The notes: a model not told the origin generated them from the sequence alone. 64,000 bases of DNA from Ga0077560 sp046330395 (GCA_046330395.1 JAXLSS010000003.1:218542-282541); one strand, 5' to 3'; counted from the first letter of the stretch, positions 1 to 9,273 are shown. Made by a program: numbers and translations.

Positions 1-5
1 CGGCA

Positions 6-33
6 CGCGCACACCGTATCCAACCGGTGCGCG
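6..33. terminator. Hairpin after the first minus-strand gene
   Basis: CGCGCAC and its complement pair across a short loop, with one bulged position. The hairpin lies about 27 bases past the stop of the minus-strand gene ending at 60. There is no T-tract, so a terminator role is inferred from position. Confidence 0.4.
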
Positions 34-59
34 CGAATCCCCGGGCTCGGAGCTCAGGC

Positions 60-1082
60 TCAGCCCACGCGAACCGTGGTGGGACGGCTGGTGGCCGCCG
101 AGAACTGCCATCCGCTGTCGGTGGGCACGCCAACGCGGATGCGCAGGTCGAACCGCGGTGCCGCGGGGTTGGGCTGCAGCACCGTGGTCAGCATGAACCT
201 GCCGCCCGGCCCGGTGGCCACCTGCTTCCACAGCCGCCACCCCCGGCCCGGCACCAGGTACTGCAGCTGCACCAGCTTCCCCGCCACCCCCGGGTCGATG
301 CGGCCCGCGATCCCGACGATCCCGGGTGGGCTCACGCGCCGCGTGGTGCCCGTGACGATCACCCTGGGCCGCACGGCCATCCGCACGGGCGCCCACCAGC
401 CGTCGCCGGTGAGCAGCCACCTGCCGGGCAGGATGGCCGGTGCGCTGAGGCTGAAGCGCCCCGTGGCGTCCGTGCGCGTCCGGGCGACGGTGGTGCCCGC
501 TGCGTCGTGCAGCACCACCTCCTGCTCCGCCGCCCCGCCGGCCGCCCGCTGCACCCGGCCGCGCACCACCGCGACGCCGCCGAAGTCGGCCACCACCGCG
601 CGGGACAGCCCACTCACGCTCACCCCGTCGCCGGTGAGCGCCGCCCCGCCGGGCGCCCCACCCGCGGGGTCGGTGGTGACCTGTGCCGTCACCACCGCGG
701 GTGCGGAGCCGCCCGCCACCGCCGGAGAGGTGGCCGACGCGGCCTGCGTCTGCCCACCGGGGCCCGAGGCCACCACGGTCACGCGCAGTCCCAGCCCCGC
801 ATCGGCGCCCGTGACGACGTGGGCCGTGCCCTCGGTGCCCGTCTCGGTGCACCGCAGCTCGCCGGTGTCGCAGCGCTGCCAGGTGACGCGGTAGGACGTC
901 GGCGCGCCCTCCCCCACGCCCACCTCGGCGCGGACGGTGTCGCCCACCCGCGGTGCGCCTCCCGGAAGGCCGACGAGATACGGCGCCAGCACCGGTGCGG
1001 GCGGGGGCCCGACCGGTGCGGTGCCGCCGCCGGTCGTGCCGGACAGCACCGCCACCGCCACGATGATCCAGCGCGCCTCCAT
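60..1082 (-). CDS. Predicted secreted or surface Ig-like protein
   Basis: About 340 residues. The chosen ATG is followed by a short hydrophobic stretch (WIIVAVAVLSG) and a Gly/Pro-rich linker, which looks like an export signal. Next comes an Ig-like module carrying WQRCD and a second Cys nearby, a layout common in actinobacterial surface proteins. A carboxypeptidase-regulatory-like beta module follows (TDATGRFSLSAP), then a beta-rich C-terminal part with several Trp. No enzyme motif is visible. The frame stays open upstream to 1862, so this could be the tail of a longer protein. I place the start at 1082 because 1083-1260 uses codons (ATA, AAA, CTT, CGA) that are rare in this window and so looks intergenic. 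The function is unknown; a cell-surface role is inferred. Confidence 0.5.
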   Translation of the reverse strand: MEARWIIVAVAVLSGTTGGGTAPVGPPPAPVLAPYLVGLPGGAPRVGDTVRAEVGVGEGAPTSYRVTWQRCDTGELRCTETGTEGTAHVVTGADAGLGLRVTVVASGPGGQTQAASATSPAVAGGSAPAVVTAQVTTDPAGGAPGGAALTGDGVSVSGLSRAVVADFGGVAVVRGRVQRAAGGAAEQEVVLHDAAGTTVARTRTDATGRFSLSAPAILPGRWLLTGDGWWAPVRMAVRPRVIVTGTTRRVSPPGIVGIAGRIDPGVAGKLVQLQYLVPGRGWRLWKQVATGPGGRFMLTTVLQPNPAAPRFDLRIRVGVPTDSGWQFSAATSRPTTVRVG

Positions 1083-1263
1083 CCAGACGGAGCCGCTGGC
1101 ACCGCCGTCGCCCCACCCGGCGGCCGGCGGCTGCACCCGCACACATCCTGCCGTGGCCGACGGCCACGCTCGAAGCAGGCATTTCCGGCGAGGTATCTCC
1201 CGGGTCGCGCCCGCGGCTTCCACCCGCGCAGCGACGACCACCTGCAGCAGCCGGACCACCCGT

Positions 1264-1278
1264 CCCCGCTGGGCGGGG
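1264..1278. terminator. Short GC hairpin between two secreted-protein genes
   Basis: CCCCGC pairs with GCGGGG around a 3-base loop. It lies in the stretch with poor coding character and may mark the end of the upstream minus-strand gene. There is no T-tract. Confidence 0.3.
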
Positions 1279-1282
1279 TGAC

Positions 1283-2841
1283 CACACCCGCACCACGGGC
1301 GGCCGTGCCGCAGCACGCCCACCGCGCGCAGGGGCCGGCCGCACACGGCCGCCGGCGGTGGCGTGCGCGGCCCGAACGCACCGGCGGCCGCCGGGCCCTG
1401 TGCCGATGTGCCGCCGCCGCTCCCCGAGCCGGCCGTGCCGCCGCTGGTGGCGCCACCGGGGCGCGCCCAGTCGAAGCCGACCACGCGCTGGGCGGTGTTC
1501 CCGGCCACGTCGCACAGGGTGAGGCGCACCTGGTAGCCGCCCGAGGGCAGCGAGCCCATGGGCAGCGTCATGTGCGCGGCGTGGGCGAGGGTGGGGCCGT
1601 TGGCGTGCGGCACCTGCACCCGGCCCAGACCCCGCGCATCGACGGATGCCTGGCATCCGTCCAGGCCGGAGCCGCCAGCATCGGCCGCGGCCACCTCCAT
1701 CGACTGCGGGCCGTTGCCGGCGTTGGTGTCCACATCCATCGCCGTGATGGCGAGCGGTCGGTCGATCCGCACCACCACGGGCGCCGATGCCGCCGACGAA
1801 CTGCCGGCGTTGTCCACCGAGCGCACCGTGACGCTGGTGGTGCCCTCCGCCGACACCTGCATGCCGGTGGGCGTGGACCACGCGCGGGCCGAATGAGTAC
1901 TCGTTGCCGGCCCAGCCGGATGCCGTGTCGGTGCCCTGCGTGGTCGAGATGTCCACCGCGGCCGCGTTGGTCACGCACGCGGGCCGTCCCCGCCGGTGAA
2001 CGAAGGGCACCGTGGGCGCGTGGCGGTCGAGGCGGAACGTGGTGGTGGCCGTGGCGTCAGGCCGGCCCGCGGCGCTGCGCGCGACGCGCAGCACGTGCTG
2101 GCGTCCCCAACGCCCGCCCACCGGGACGGCCGCCTTGGAGCCGCGCCGTCGGGGCAGGTCGCCCAGCGGCGATGACCGCCGTCGGTGGCCGCGACCACGA
2201 CACCGCGGTCAGAGGCGTTGTCGGATTGCGTGAAGGTCACCGGCACGGCGTCGCCGGTGATCCAGCCCTGCGCGACCGCGGGGTCCCCCACCGCGGGTCC
2301 TGCAGATCCTCGATCGCCACCCGGCTGAGCGCGGCCGTCCAGGCCAGCTGGTCGCCGGTGGACCGCCAGGTACGCCACGATCTGCGCGGCGACGCAGTCC
2401 GCAGGTGGCCTGGCGCAGGCGGGTCCGCCCACAGGCCGTACTCCATGGCGACGTACCGGTACGGGAGGGTGCCGTCGTCGTGCTGATCCACGTGACCGTT
2501 GACGGTGTTCTCGTAGATGGTGACGGCGGTGCCCTGGGAGGTGTGCCACCGGCCGAGCAGCATGCGATAGCCCACCGCCGGTCGCCGGCCCGTAGGTGTC
2601 GCAGTACTGCAGGAAGGCCTGGTCGCCCGCGAACGCGCCGAACGACGTGGACGACCGGAACGCGGCGGTGCCGTCGGGGCAGGCGAGCTGGGCAGTGATC
2701 CCGCCGGCAACGTCCAGCTCGAGCTGAACGGCGGGTTCCTCGAAGCAGGCCCGGCGGTGGCGGTGACCGCCGAGGCGGCCAGCGTTGCCGCGCAGGCGAT
2801 CAGCGAGCGTGCGATCCGGCGGCGGGGTTGCGAATGGTCAT
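1283..2841 (-). pseudogene. Secreted Ig-like protein, broken by several indels
   Basis: Reads as one secreted protein whose frame changes several times. The ATG at 2841 overlaps the stop of the sigma-factor gene (ATGA) and gives MTIRNP. A one-base shift then restores a convincing signal peptide (RRRIARSLIACAATLAAS). Further pieces in different frames include YENTVNGHVDQHDDG and VPVTFTQSDNASDRG. The C-terminal part (VRSVDNAGSSSAASAP and VRLTLCDVAGNTAQ) resembles bacterial Ig-like or cadherin-like modules. I found no clear stop, so the 3-prime limit is approximate. Overlap with the sigma gene suggests co-transcription. Because each break is a single-base slip and the pieces remain protein-like, sequence error is at least as likely as true decay. 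Confidence 0.45.
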
Positions 2842-4113
2842 GGGGTGTCCTGAGCGAGGGATTGGCAGGACCGTGCGGGGGTCACGGGCCCCAGATGGAT
2901 GGCGCAGGCGCCGACGACGTCGGCCGACGCGCGGGGGGCGTGGTGCACCACCACCGTGGTGGTGGCGGTGCCGGTGCGGTGCTGCACCGCGTGTGGGGGC
3001 GTGAGGGCGTGGTGACGGGGGCGTGGACCGCCGTGTGCGCGGTGGCCACTCGTCGCGTGGTTGCGTGATGTCGTACCGAGGCCTGCCCTGGGTGAGATGC
3101 GTCGCCGCCGGCACCGAGGCGGCGCCGAGGAGTGGCTCAGCGACTGCGCCGTCGCGGCCACCGGCAACCTGACCCGCGGGCAGGTGCGCACCGGTGTGGC
3201 CCGCCAGCAGCGGCAATCCCGCCGTGCCGGCGATGGCCGCCACCGCCGCCCCCGGCGCCCAGCTTGGCCGCCACGGGGCCCGGGGCGTCCGCCTTGGCCA
3301 CCTGCAGCACCTGGCCCATCCGCCATGTGGCCCCGGCGCCAAGCCGCTCGAACCAGGCGAGGTGATGCTGGGGTCGGGAGCGGAGGCGTGCCCGCCACCT
3401 GCGACCAGCATCACCAGCACGAAAGGTCATCAGCCCGTCGTTCATCGGCGCCCGGTCCCGCAGCGCGGCGCGGCGCAGCCGGCGGTGCCGGACATGCTTC
3501 TCCACGGCGCCGCTCGGCGGATCGGCGCACCCCGGCGGCCACGCGCCCCGAGCGCCGGCTCCAGCGCGGCGCAGGCGTCGCCCCGGCCGATGGCCGACTC
3601 CATGCGCACCAGCGCGCGCCCGGCCCTCCAGCACCAGGCGCTCCCACCTTGCGGTGCAGGTACCCGTGAGCTCCTCGATGGTGCGCGACAGCTGGCCCCC
3701 GCCACCTGCAGCATCAGGCACACCCGCTGGGCCGGCGTGAGCCCGGTGAGGGCCTCGTCGATGATGAGGTAGCGCTCGCGCCACTGCAGGCGCGCCAGCG
3801 GCGATGGCGTCCTGGCGTCGTGATCCGGCAGGAGCTCGAGTGCGGCGTCGGCGGTGGCCTCCTCGCGCTGGTTGCGGCCCCGCATCGCGAGCGCCTCGTT
3901 GCGGATGACCGTGCGCAACCAGGCGAGGAAGCGCTCGTGCTCCACCACCGGGGTCCGCTCGAGCGCGATGACCATGGCCCGCTGGTAGGCGTCCTCGGCG
4001 TCGGCCAGGTTCCGGGTGAACCGCACCGCGTAGCGCAGCAATTGCGGCGCGTTGGCCAGCGCGTGGGCCACGGCTTGGCGGCGCTGCTCGGGAGTGGGGT
4101 GGTCGTCGGTCAT
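2838..4113 (-). pseudogene. ECF-like sigma-70 factor with C-terminal extension, frameshifted
   Basis: The start at 4113 gives MTDDHPTPEQ. The N-terminal part matches sigma region 2 (LLRYAVRFTRNLADAEDAYQ, then a WLRTVIRNEALAM helix). Region 4 begins at GLTPAQRVCLMLQVAG and continues in another frame as GQLSRTIEELTG, then back to RLVLEGRALVRMESAIGRGD. At least three single-base slips fall within about 70 bases near 3640-3710. Downstream pieces encode a hydrophobic segment (AAVAAIAGTAGLPLLAGHT) and a tail ending at 2838, so the sigma factor probably carries a membrane segment and an extracytoplasmic extension. The stop overlaps the ATG of the secreted protein at 2841, which suggests the factor controls a surface function. 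An alternative start is the ATG at 4152. No anti-sigma gene is recognisable beside it. Confidence 0.55.
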
Positions 4114-4305
4114 CCGGTGGGTTCGCTGTCGAAATTCGCCAAGAACAATCATGGAGCGTCAACCGCTCACTGATCAGAGGCATTTGGACGGGTGGTGTCA
4201 CCCCCCAAGGTCGAGAAACAAAGGACGCAGTTTGCGGCCAAAGGTTCCTCGCCCTGGACTTGCATCCGCCGCGCCCGGATGCAGGCGCCCGCCACCCCGC
4301 GGGGT

Positions 4306-4311
4306 TAGGGT
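4306..4311 (+). promoter_or_regulatory. TANNNT box just upstream of the thioesterase start
   Basis: TAGGGT ends 8 bases before the ATG at 4320. This spacing fits a -10 element of a leaderless transcript. No clear Shine-Dalgarno sequence lies between. Confidence 0.35.
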
Positions 4312-4319
4312 GGTCGTCC

Positions 4320-4766
4320 ATGTCGAACCCGCGTGTGCACACCCACCGCTTCCGGCTGGTGATGTCCGAGGTGGACGTGGCCCAGATCCACTTCACGGCG
4401 CTGTTCCGGTGGATGGACCGGGGCCTGAGCGAATGGCTCGCCGAGGAGGGTCACTCCTTCACCCGCCTCCTGGACGAGGGTCCGGGGATCCCCATCGTGG
4501 ATGCCCGCGCCCGGTTCCACGGGCGCATCCGCCTGGACGACGTGATCGTGCTGAGCACCTGGATGGCGGCTCCGGGCAACTCCTCGTTCCGCAGCCGCCA
4601 CCGGTTCACCCGCGACGGGGATCTCGTGGCCGAGGGCGAGCTGGTGCACGTGTGCGTGCAGCGCGACACCCGCCGCACCCTGCCCGTGCCCGACTGGTTG
4701 CGCGCCGTGGCGGCGCCCGATGACTGGCTGCCCCCGCATTCGGTGGAGGATCCGGTACACGGTTGA
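4320..4766 (+). CDS. Hotdog-fold acyl-CoA thioesterase (4HBT/YbgC type)
   Basis: 148 residues, a normal length for a single hotdog domain. The N-terminus reads SEVDVAQIHFTALFRWMDRG, which is the 4HBT pattern of an acidic residue, a His and the helix carrying the active-site region. VDARARFHGRIRLDDVI and RHRFTRDGDLVAEGELVHV are the family beta strands. Members hydrolyse acyl-CoA thioesters in the cytoplasm; the substrate cannot be read from sequence. The start is the ATG at 4320, which places the motif close to the N-terminus as usual. The gene stands between the divergent sigma-factor gene and a separate phosphatase-like gene, so it gives little context for a pathway. Confidence 0.75.
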   Translation: MSNPRVHTHRFRLVMSEVDVAQIHFTALFRWMDRGLSEWLAEEGHSFTRLLDEGPGIPIVDARARFHGRIRLDDVIVLSTWMAAPGNSSFRSRHRFTRDGDLVAEGELVHVCVQRDTRRTLPVPDWLRAVAAPDDWLPPHSVEDPVHG

Positions 4767-4839
4767 CACATCCCGTGTTCCCCGCGTGCGACTCGGTGCC
4801 CCAGGCTTGGGCCACCGCGTCGGACGAGAGGAGACCGCG

Positions 4840-5337
4840 ATGGAACCGGAGACCTACGAGTGGCTGGTGCCGGGTGCGCTGGCGGTGGCGGAGCGCCCCG
4901 GGGGTGGCGGGCGTGCCCACCGCATCGCCCGCCGGGTGGGCGAGTTGCAGTGGTGGTGGGACCAGGGAATCCGCACGATCGTGTCGGCCAAGCCCACGCG
5001 GCACGGTCTGGTGGACTATGGCCTGGCCGGGTTCGGTACCGCTGGCACCCCCTCGTGGATGGCGAGGAGGCCCCCGACACGCTGCTGATGCTGGTGGAGG
5101 ACGTGGCGCGCCTGATGCAGGACCCCGCCTCGGGCGGGGTGCTGGTGCACTGCGACCGTCCCGAGGAGTGGTTGTCCGCCATCGACGCGGCATTGCGTCT
5201 GCGGCTCGGGCTGGCCGCCGCCGGAGCCCGCCGCACTGGCGGATGTGGAACGTGGGGGGCTGCCTGTAGGATCGATCGCAGTCAGACTCGTCTCGGCTCT
5301 GGAGAACCGCCTGCGGACGACCGCCGTGCCCGCCTGA
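4840..5337 (+). pseudogene. Phosphatase-like protein, frameshifted
   Basis: Begins at ATG 4840 behind a good ribosome site (GAGAGGAG). The first frame gives TYEWLVPGALAVAERP and TIVSAKPTRHGLVDYG. A slip near 5030 leads into WHPLVDGEEAPDTLLMLVED and GGVLVHCDRPEEWLSAID. A second slip near 5215 leads to a C-terminus ending at 5337. The order of a TIVS strand, a DYG segment and a LVHC loop recalls dual-specificity phosphatases, but the loop lacks the Arg of CX5R, so catalysis is doubtful even if the frame is intact in life. A TTGACA at 4763-4768 could be a -35 element, but no good -10 follows. The function is tentative. Confidence 0.45.
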
Positions 5338-5362
5338 CCGCCCGGCGTCCCGACCACCTGTG

Positions 5363-6832
5363 ATGGGCAGCCAACCCGCGACACCCCGGGACACCCCGGG
5401 ACGGCTCATACGACGCGACGCGCGTTTCCTGCCGCTGCTCGGCGGGCCCGCCGCCGGAGCCCGCCTGCGCCGCGCCGTGTCCGTGCTGGTGCTGGTGGCC
5501 ATGGACATCACGGCGCTGTTCCTGGGGATGTACGCGGCGTTCGCGCTCAAGCTGGTGCTGCGCCACGTCCCGGTGTCGGCGCAGGACATCTGGTCGATCG
5601 AGCAGCGCGCCCTCCCGCTGGCGGCCGTGGCGCTGGTGCTGACGTTCGCCAACCGGCGGCTCTACGCCCCGCGCGAACAGCGGGCGGGGGCCGCGGCGAT
5701 CCTGTCCGGCGTCACCGTGTGCGCGCTGATCATGCTGGCGCTGGTGCTGGTGGCGCAGTGGCAGTTCCGCACCTACTACACGTTCTACGCCTCGTGGTTC
5801 TTCGTCTCGGTCATCACGATCGCGCTGCGAGCCAGCTACGACAGCCTCACCACGCTGGTGCTCGACCGCATGCGCTTCCGCAGGGACGTGGTGCTGGTGG
5901 GACCCGAGCAGGCCACCGAGTCGGTGGCGGAGTCGCTGGACCACACCTCCAGCCGGCGTGGGGTGCCGTACCGGGTGGTGGGGCGCCACCGGCTCACCGA
6001 GGACCGCACCGAGCTGGAGCGGATGTTCGACGGTCAGCGCTTCGACGAGGTGATCGTCACCGGCATCAGCGGCGACGACGCCGGGATGCTGCGGCTGCTG
6101 GAGGTGTGTCAGCGGCAGGGCATCCCCGTGCGCCTGGCGCCCACCTCGGTGGAGCTCCTGTCGCACAGCCTGCAGGCCATCGCGGCGCCCGGGCTCCCCC
6201 TGTTCGCCCTGCACCCACCGATGCTCAGCGGACTGCAGTTCTTCTTCAAGCGGGTGTTCGACTTGGCCATGGGCACCGTCCTGCTGGTGCTGGTGAGCCC
6301 GGTGCTTGCGGTGGCCGCGTTGGCGATCAAGCTGGAGGACCGCGGACCGATCCTGCACCGCAGCCGGCGGGTGGGCGTGGAGGAGACCCAGTTCGACTGC
6401 CTCAAGCTCCGCACCATGCACGTCCACGCGGAGCGCATGCAGGCGGACATGGAGCACCTCAACGAGGCCGACGGCGCCATCTTCAAGATCAAGGCCGACC
6501 CCCGCGTGACGCGCGCAGGGGTGCTGTTGCGGCGGTACTCCATCGACGAGCTGCCCCAGCTGATCAACGTGCTGCGCGGTGAGATGTCGCTGGTGGGGCC
6601 GCGGCCGCTGCCGGTGCGCGACTTCGAGCTCCTGGACGACGTGCAGAAGAAGCGGTACATGGTGCTGCCCGGCATCACCGGTCTCTGGCAGGTGAGCGGG
6701 CGCTCGGACCTCTCCTTCGACGAGCTCATCCGCCTGGACTTCTCGTACATCGAGACCTGGTCCATCTGGAGCGACCTGGTGATTCTGGGCCGCAGCATCC
6801 CCGTGGTGCTGTGGCGCAAGGGCGCGTATTGA
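5363..6832 (+). CDS. Polyprenyl-phosphate sugar-1-phosphate transferase (WcaJ/WbaP family)
   Basis: 489 residues, typical of the exopolysaccharide polyprenyl glycosylphosphotransferase family. Four hydrophobic segments occupy about residues 30-170. A soluble CoA-binding-like domain follows, then a fifth membrane segment (MGTVLLVLVSPVLAV) and the conserved catalytic domain with HRSRRVGVEETQFDCLKLRTM, IDELPQLINVLRGEMSLVGP and PGITGLWQVSGRS. The enzyme moves a sugar-1-phosphate from a nucleotide sugar to undecaprenyl phosphate and so starts a repeat unit at the inner membrane face. The ATG at 5363 directly follows a GTG at 5360 that could also serve. It is the first gene of a tightly coupled unit with the next two, which fits surface-polysaccharide synthesis. 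Confidence 0.88.
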   Translation: MGSQPATPRDTPGRLIRRDARFLPLLGGPAAGARLRRAVSVLVLVAMDITALFLGMYAAFALKLVLRHVPVSAQDIWSIEQRALPLAAVALVLTFANRRLYAPREQRAGAAAILSGVTVCALIMLALVLVAQWQFRTYYTFYASWFFVSVITIALRASYDSLTTLVLDRMRFRRDVVLVGPEQATESVAESLDHTSSRRGVPYRVVGRHRLTEDRTELERMFDGQRFDEVIVTGISGDDAGMLRLLEVCQRQGIPVRLAPTSVELLSHSLQAIAAPGLPLFALHPPMLSGLQFFFKRVFDLAMGTVLLVLVSPVLAVAALAIKLEDRGPILHRSRRVGVEETQFDCLKLRTMHVHAERMQADMEHLNEADGAIFKIKADPRVTRAGVLLRRYSIDELPQLINVLRGEMSLVGPRPLPVRDFELLDDVQKKRYMVLPGITGLWQVSGRSDLSFDELIRLDFSYIETWSIWSDLVILGRSIPVVLWRKGAY

Positions 6833-7113
6833 CCGACGGCCCCGAGGATCTGCTGGCACGCCTGCGGGCCGAGGCGGGTGACCCGCCCCTCCCCCCGCTG
6901 CGCATCGGTGAACCCGCCAGCTCGGCGCGCGCCGGTCTGGCAGGACGGGTGGTGAGCGAGGCGCGCCGGGCCGTGTTGCGCCTCATCGCGCCAACACTGG
7001 GCCAGCTGCTGTCCGAGCTGGAGCGGGACCGCCACCGGGAGCGCGCGGAGCTGGCGGCGCTGCGCGACCGGGTGGAGCGGCTGGAACGGGCCGGCGGCGG
7101 CGCCGAGCACTGA
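6829..7113 (+). CDS. Small coiled-coil protein in polysaccharide operon
   Basis: About 94 residues with no recognised family. The C-terminal half is a charged heptad-like helix (LSELERDRHRERAELAALRD, then RVERLERAGG), so a coiled coil is likely. The N-terminal half is Leu/Ala/Pro-rich. The start is taken as TTG 6829, which overlaps the transferase stop as TTGA. A GTG at 6811 is the alternative. Its stop overlaps the ATG of the GT4 gene (TGATG). Sandwiched by overlaps between two glycan enzymes, it probably helps or scaffolds them. That role is inference from position only. Confidence 0.55.
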   Translation: MTDGPEDLLARLRAEAGDPPLPPLRIGEPASSARAGLAGRVVSEARRAVLRLIAPTLGQLLSELERDRHRERAELAALRDRVERLERAGGGAEH

Positions 7114-8276
7114 TGCGCGTCGCCTTCGTGGTGCAGCGCTACGGCCAGGAGGTGGCCGGCGGCGCCGAGGCGCTGTGCCGCGACACCGCCCGCCAGCTGG
7201 CCGCCCGGGGGCACCGGGTGGAGGTGTTCACCACAACCGCGCGTGACTACCTGACGTGGGCCCCGCACTACGCCCCCGGCGGTGCCACCGAGGACGGCGT
7301 CCAGGTGTGGCGGTTCCACGTGACGCCGCCCGACCCGGCGGCCGCGGCGCGACTGGTGCGCCTGCTGGCGCTGGACCCCGGCGATGCGGCCACCGAGGCC
7401 GCGTGGGCGTGCGCGCAGGGCCCCGTGTCCCCGGGGCTGTTGTCGGCCCTGGAGACGGCCGCGGCGGAGTTCGACGCGGTGGCCCTGTGGACGTACCTGT
7501 ACGCCACCACGCAGATGGCGATGCCGCTGGTGGCGTCGCGCAGCATCCTGGTGCCGCTGGCCCACGACGAACCCATGCTGCGCTTCGCGCTGACGCGCGG
7601 GCTGATGCGTTCGGCGGCCGGGTTCGCGTTCATGACCCCCGAGGAGGCCCTGCTGGTGGACGACCTCCACGGCGTGGGCGGCCGGCCTGCACGCATGGTT
7701 GCCACGGGCCGCGCACCCGTTGACCCAGGGGACGCGGCCGCGGCCAGGGCGCGCTTCGACCTGCCGCCGCGGTTCGCGCTGTACGTGGGCCGTGTGGACC
7801 CCGCCAAGGGCCTGGACGAGCTGATCCGCGTGCACGCGGCCTACCGGGCGGCCGGAGGGGAACTGGGACTGGTGCTGGCGGGCCGCCCCAGCGCGGACTT
7901 CCCCATCCCCGACTGGGTGGTGCGCACGGGCTTCATCACCGACCGGGAACGCGCCGACCTGATCACCGCCTGCGAGGTGATGGTGCTGCCGTCGCGGCAC
8001 GAGAGCCTGTCGCTGGTGGCCCTGGAGGCCTGGGAGCAGGGACGCCCCACGTTGATGACGGCGTTCTCGGAGGTGCTGGCGGGTCAGACCCGCCGCTCGG
8101 GTGGCGGCCTCACCTACACGGACGCGGGGAGCTACCGGGAGGGGCTGTCGCGGTTGGCGGGCGACCCCGGCCTTCGGCACCGGCTGGGCGAATCCGGCCG
8201 CGCCTTCACCGCACCGCAGACCTGGGACGCCTGCGCGGGCCGGTGGGAGGAGCTGGTGCGCGCCGTGGCGCCTTGA
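7113..8276 (+). CDS. Glycosyltransferase family 4
   Basis: 387 residues with the GT-B layout. The N-terminus FVVQRYGQEVAGGAEALCRD matches GT4 acceptor domains. The C-terminal donor domain shows LYVGRVDPAKGLDELIRV, then LPSRHESLSLVALEAWEQG, the glutamate-containing EX7E-like region that binds the nucleotide sugar. It should add a sugar to the lipid-linked intermediate begun by the transferase at 5363. The start codon overlaps the preceding stop (TGATG), so translation is probably coupled. The exact sugar and linkage cannot be read. No polymerase or flippase gene is adjacent. An O-antigen-ligase-like gene lies at 25.5 kb. Confidence 0.82.
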   Translation: MRVAFVVQRYGQEVAGGAEALCRDTARQLAARGHRVEVFTTTARDYLTWAPHYAPGGATEDGVQVWRFHVTPPDPAAAARLVRLLALDPGDAATEAAWACAQGPVSPGLLSALETAAAEFDAVALWTYLYATTQMAMPLVASRSILVPLAHDEPMLRFALTRGLMRSAAGFAFMTPEEALLVDDLHGVGGRPARMVATGRAPVDPGDAAAARARFDLPPRFALYVGRVDPAKGLDELIRVHAAYRAAGGELGLVLAGRPSADFPIPDWVVRTGFITDRERADLITACEVMVLPSRHESLSLVALEAWEQGRPTLMTAFSEVLAGQTRRSGGGLTYTDAGSYREGLSRLAGDPGLRHRLGESGRAFTAPQTWDACAGRWEELVRAVAP

Positions 8277-8301
8277 CCTGCCCGCCGCGCAGCGGGGATC
8301 G

Positions 8302-8332
8302 TTGGTGCCCACCCCCGATCAGGGAGCACCAA
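8302..8332 (+). promoter_or_regulatory. Hairpin enclosing the ribosome site of the next gene
   Basis: TTGGTGC (8302-8308) is complementary to GCACCAA (8326-8332), whose last base is the A of the ATG. The loop and stem hold the AGGGAG ribosome site. Such a fold could hide the start, so translational control is possible but unproven. Confidence 0.4.
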
Positions 8333-8733
8333 TGAGCGACGCCCGCCTCACCGACGACGACGTCAAGCTGCTGCGCAGCGCGGCCATGCGCGCCACCGCG
8401 TTGGTGTCCATCGCCGACCGCGGCTTCCTGGACACGTTCAAGGAGGCGTTCGCCGCCTCCAAGTCCATCACCCACGCCCCCGAGAACGTGCGCGGGCTGG
8501 TGGCGGGCGGCATGCCGAGCCTGCCCCACGCCGGGAGCCCCGCCGAGATGGAGACCGCCGCCCTGGACACCATCCGCCAGGCCGGCCAGCTGCTGGCCGC
8601 CAAGGCGCCCGACCTGCACGACCCCTACCGCGACGCGGTGCTGGGCGCGGTGCGCGACGTGGCCGCCGCCGCCGGGGGCACCTCACAGGACGAGCAGGCC
8701 GCCATCGACAAGGTCACCCAGGCCCTGGGGTAG
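8332..8733 (+). CDS. Conserved-looking hypothetical protein, helical
   Basis: 133 residues, predicted mostly alpha-helical (LTDDDVKLLRSAAMRATALV, ADRGFLDTFKEAFAAS). The composition is Ala/Asp-rich, without signal peptide, membrane segment or Cys. The ATG at 8332 follows AGGGAG at good distance. The upstream 50 bases hold an inverted repeat that covers this ribosome site. I do not recognise the family; a TerB-like or small stress-protein fold would fit the helix pattern but no motif proves it. It follows the polysaccharide operon by about 55 bases and converges with a membrane protein. Confidence 0.6.
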   Translation: MSDARLTDDDVKLLRSAAMRATALVSIADRGFLDTFKEAFAASKSITHAPENVRGLVAGGMPSLPHAGSPAEMETAALDTIRQAGQLLAAKAPDLHDPYRDAVLGAVRDVAAAAGGTSQDEQAAIDKVTQALG

Positions 8734-8750
8734 CGCCCCGGTAGCCGCGG

Positions 8751-9176
8751 TCAGTGGCTCCCGGCCCACATCGCGATCATCAACGCGTACGTGGCGGCGA
8801 TGGCGCCCAGCGCCGTCGCCACCATGGCGGCGGCGCGCAGCCGGCGTCCCGTCTCGCCGTCACGCCGCACCACGGCGAACGGGCCCGCGGCGCACACCAC
8901 CGCGGCGACGGCGCAGATGACGAACTGGGCGTGCAGGGTGGGCGTGAGTCGCGACCACAGCCGCACGGGATGCAGGGCGTCGTAGTGGTCCACGCTGACG
9001 ATGCCGGCCGACGCGACGACCGCGCCCGCCGCCAGGAGCGACCCGCCCCACCACGACGGCCACCGGCGGCCGTCGAGGGCCCCGCCCAGCGTGGGCCCCA
9101 CCGTGGCCAGCGCCGCGATGGCGGCCACCGGCAGCACGATGGCCAGCAGCAGTGCGATGGCTCCGAACCAGCCCAT
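8751..9176 (-). CDS. Small integral membrane protein, four helices
   Basis: 141 residues with four hydrophobic segments: IALLLAIVLPVAAIAALATV, SLLAAGAVVASAGIVS, FVICAVAAVVCAAGPFAVV and AMVATALGAIAATYALMIA. The loops are short and the third is followed by Arg-rich residues, which suggests cytoplasmic loops. The start at 9176 is set by a strong ribosome site (GGAGGT, five bases upstream); an in-frame start further up at 9209 lacks one. The family and function are not recognised. It lies just beyond the end of the glutamine synthetase gene on the same strand, with a hairpin between them, so co-transcription is uncertain. Confidence 0.6.
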   Translation of the reverse strand: MGWFGAIALLLAIVLPVAAIAALATVGPTLGGALDGRRWPSWWGGSLLAAGAVVASAGIVSVDHYDALHPVRLWSRLTPTLHAQFVICAVAAVVCAAGPFAVVRRDGETGRRLRAAAMVATALGAIAATYALMIAMWAGSH

Positions 9177-9215
9177 TGCGACCTCCGCGGACTTCGCGCC
9201 CGGACGCATCCGACG

Positions 9216-9233
9216 GGAATCGCATCCGATTCC
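9216..9233. terminator. Perfect 7-bp hairpin after glutamine synthetase I
   Basis: GGAATCG and CGATTCC flank a CATC loop. It stands between the stop of the minus-strand glutamine synthetase and the next minus-strand gene. There is no T-tract on either strand. Confidence 0.45.
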
Positions 9234-9273
9234 ACCACCCCACCGCGCCCCGGGGCAACGGTCGTTCGGGGGG

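Noticed and set aside
4763..4768. TTGACA as promoter of the phosphatase-like gene
   Set aside because: No usable -10 occurs 16-18 bases downstream, and the motif overlaps the thioesterase stop.
4840..5337. Active dual-specificity phosphatase
   Set aside because: The LVHC loop lacks the Arg at the CX5R position in the readable frame.
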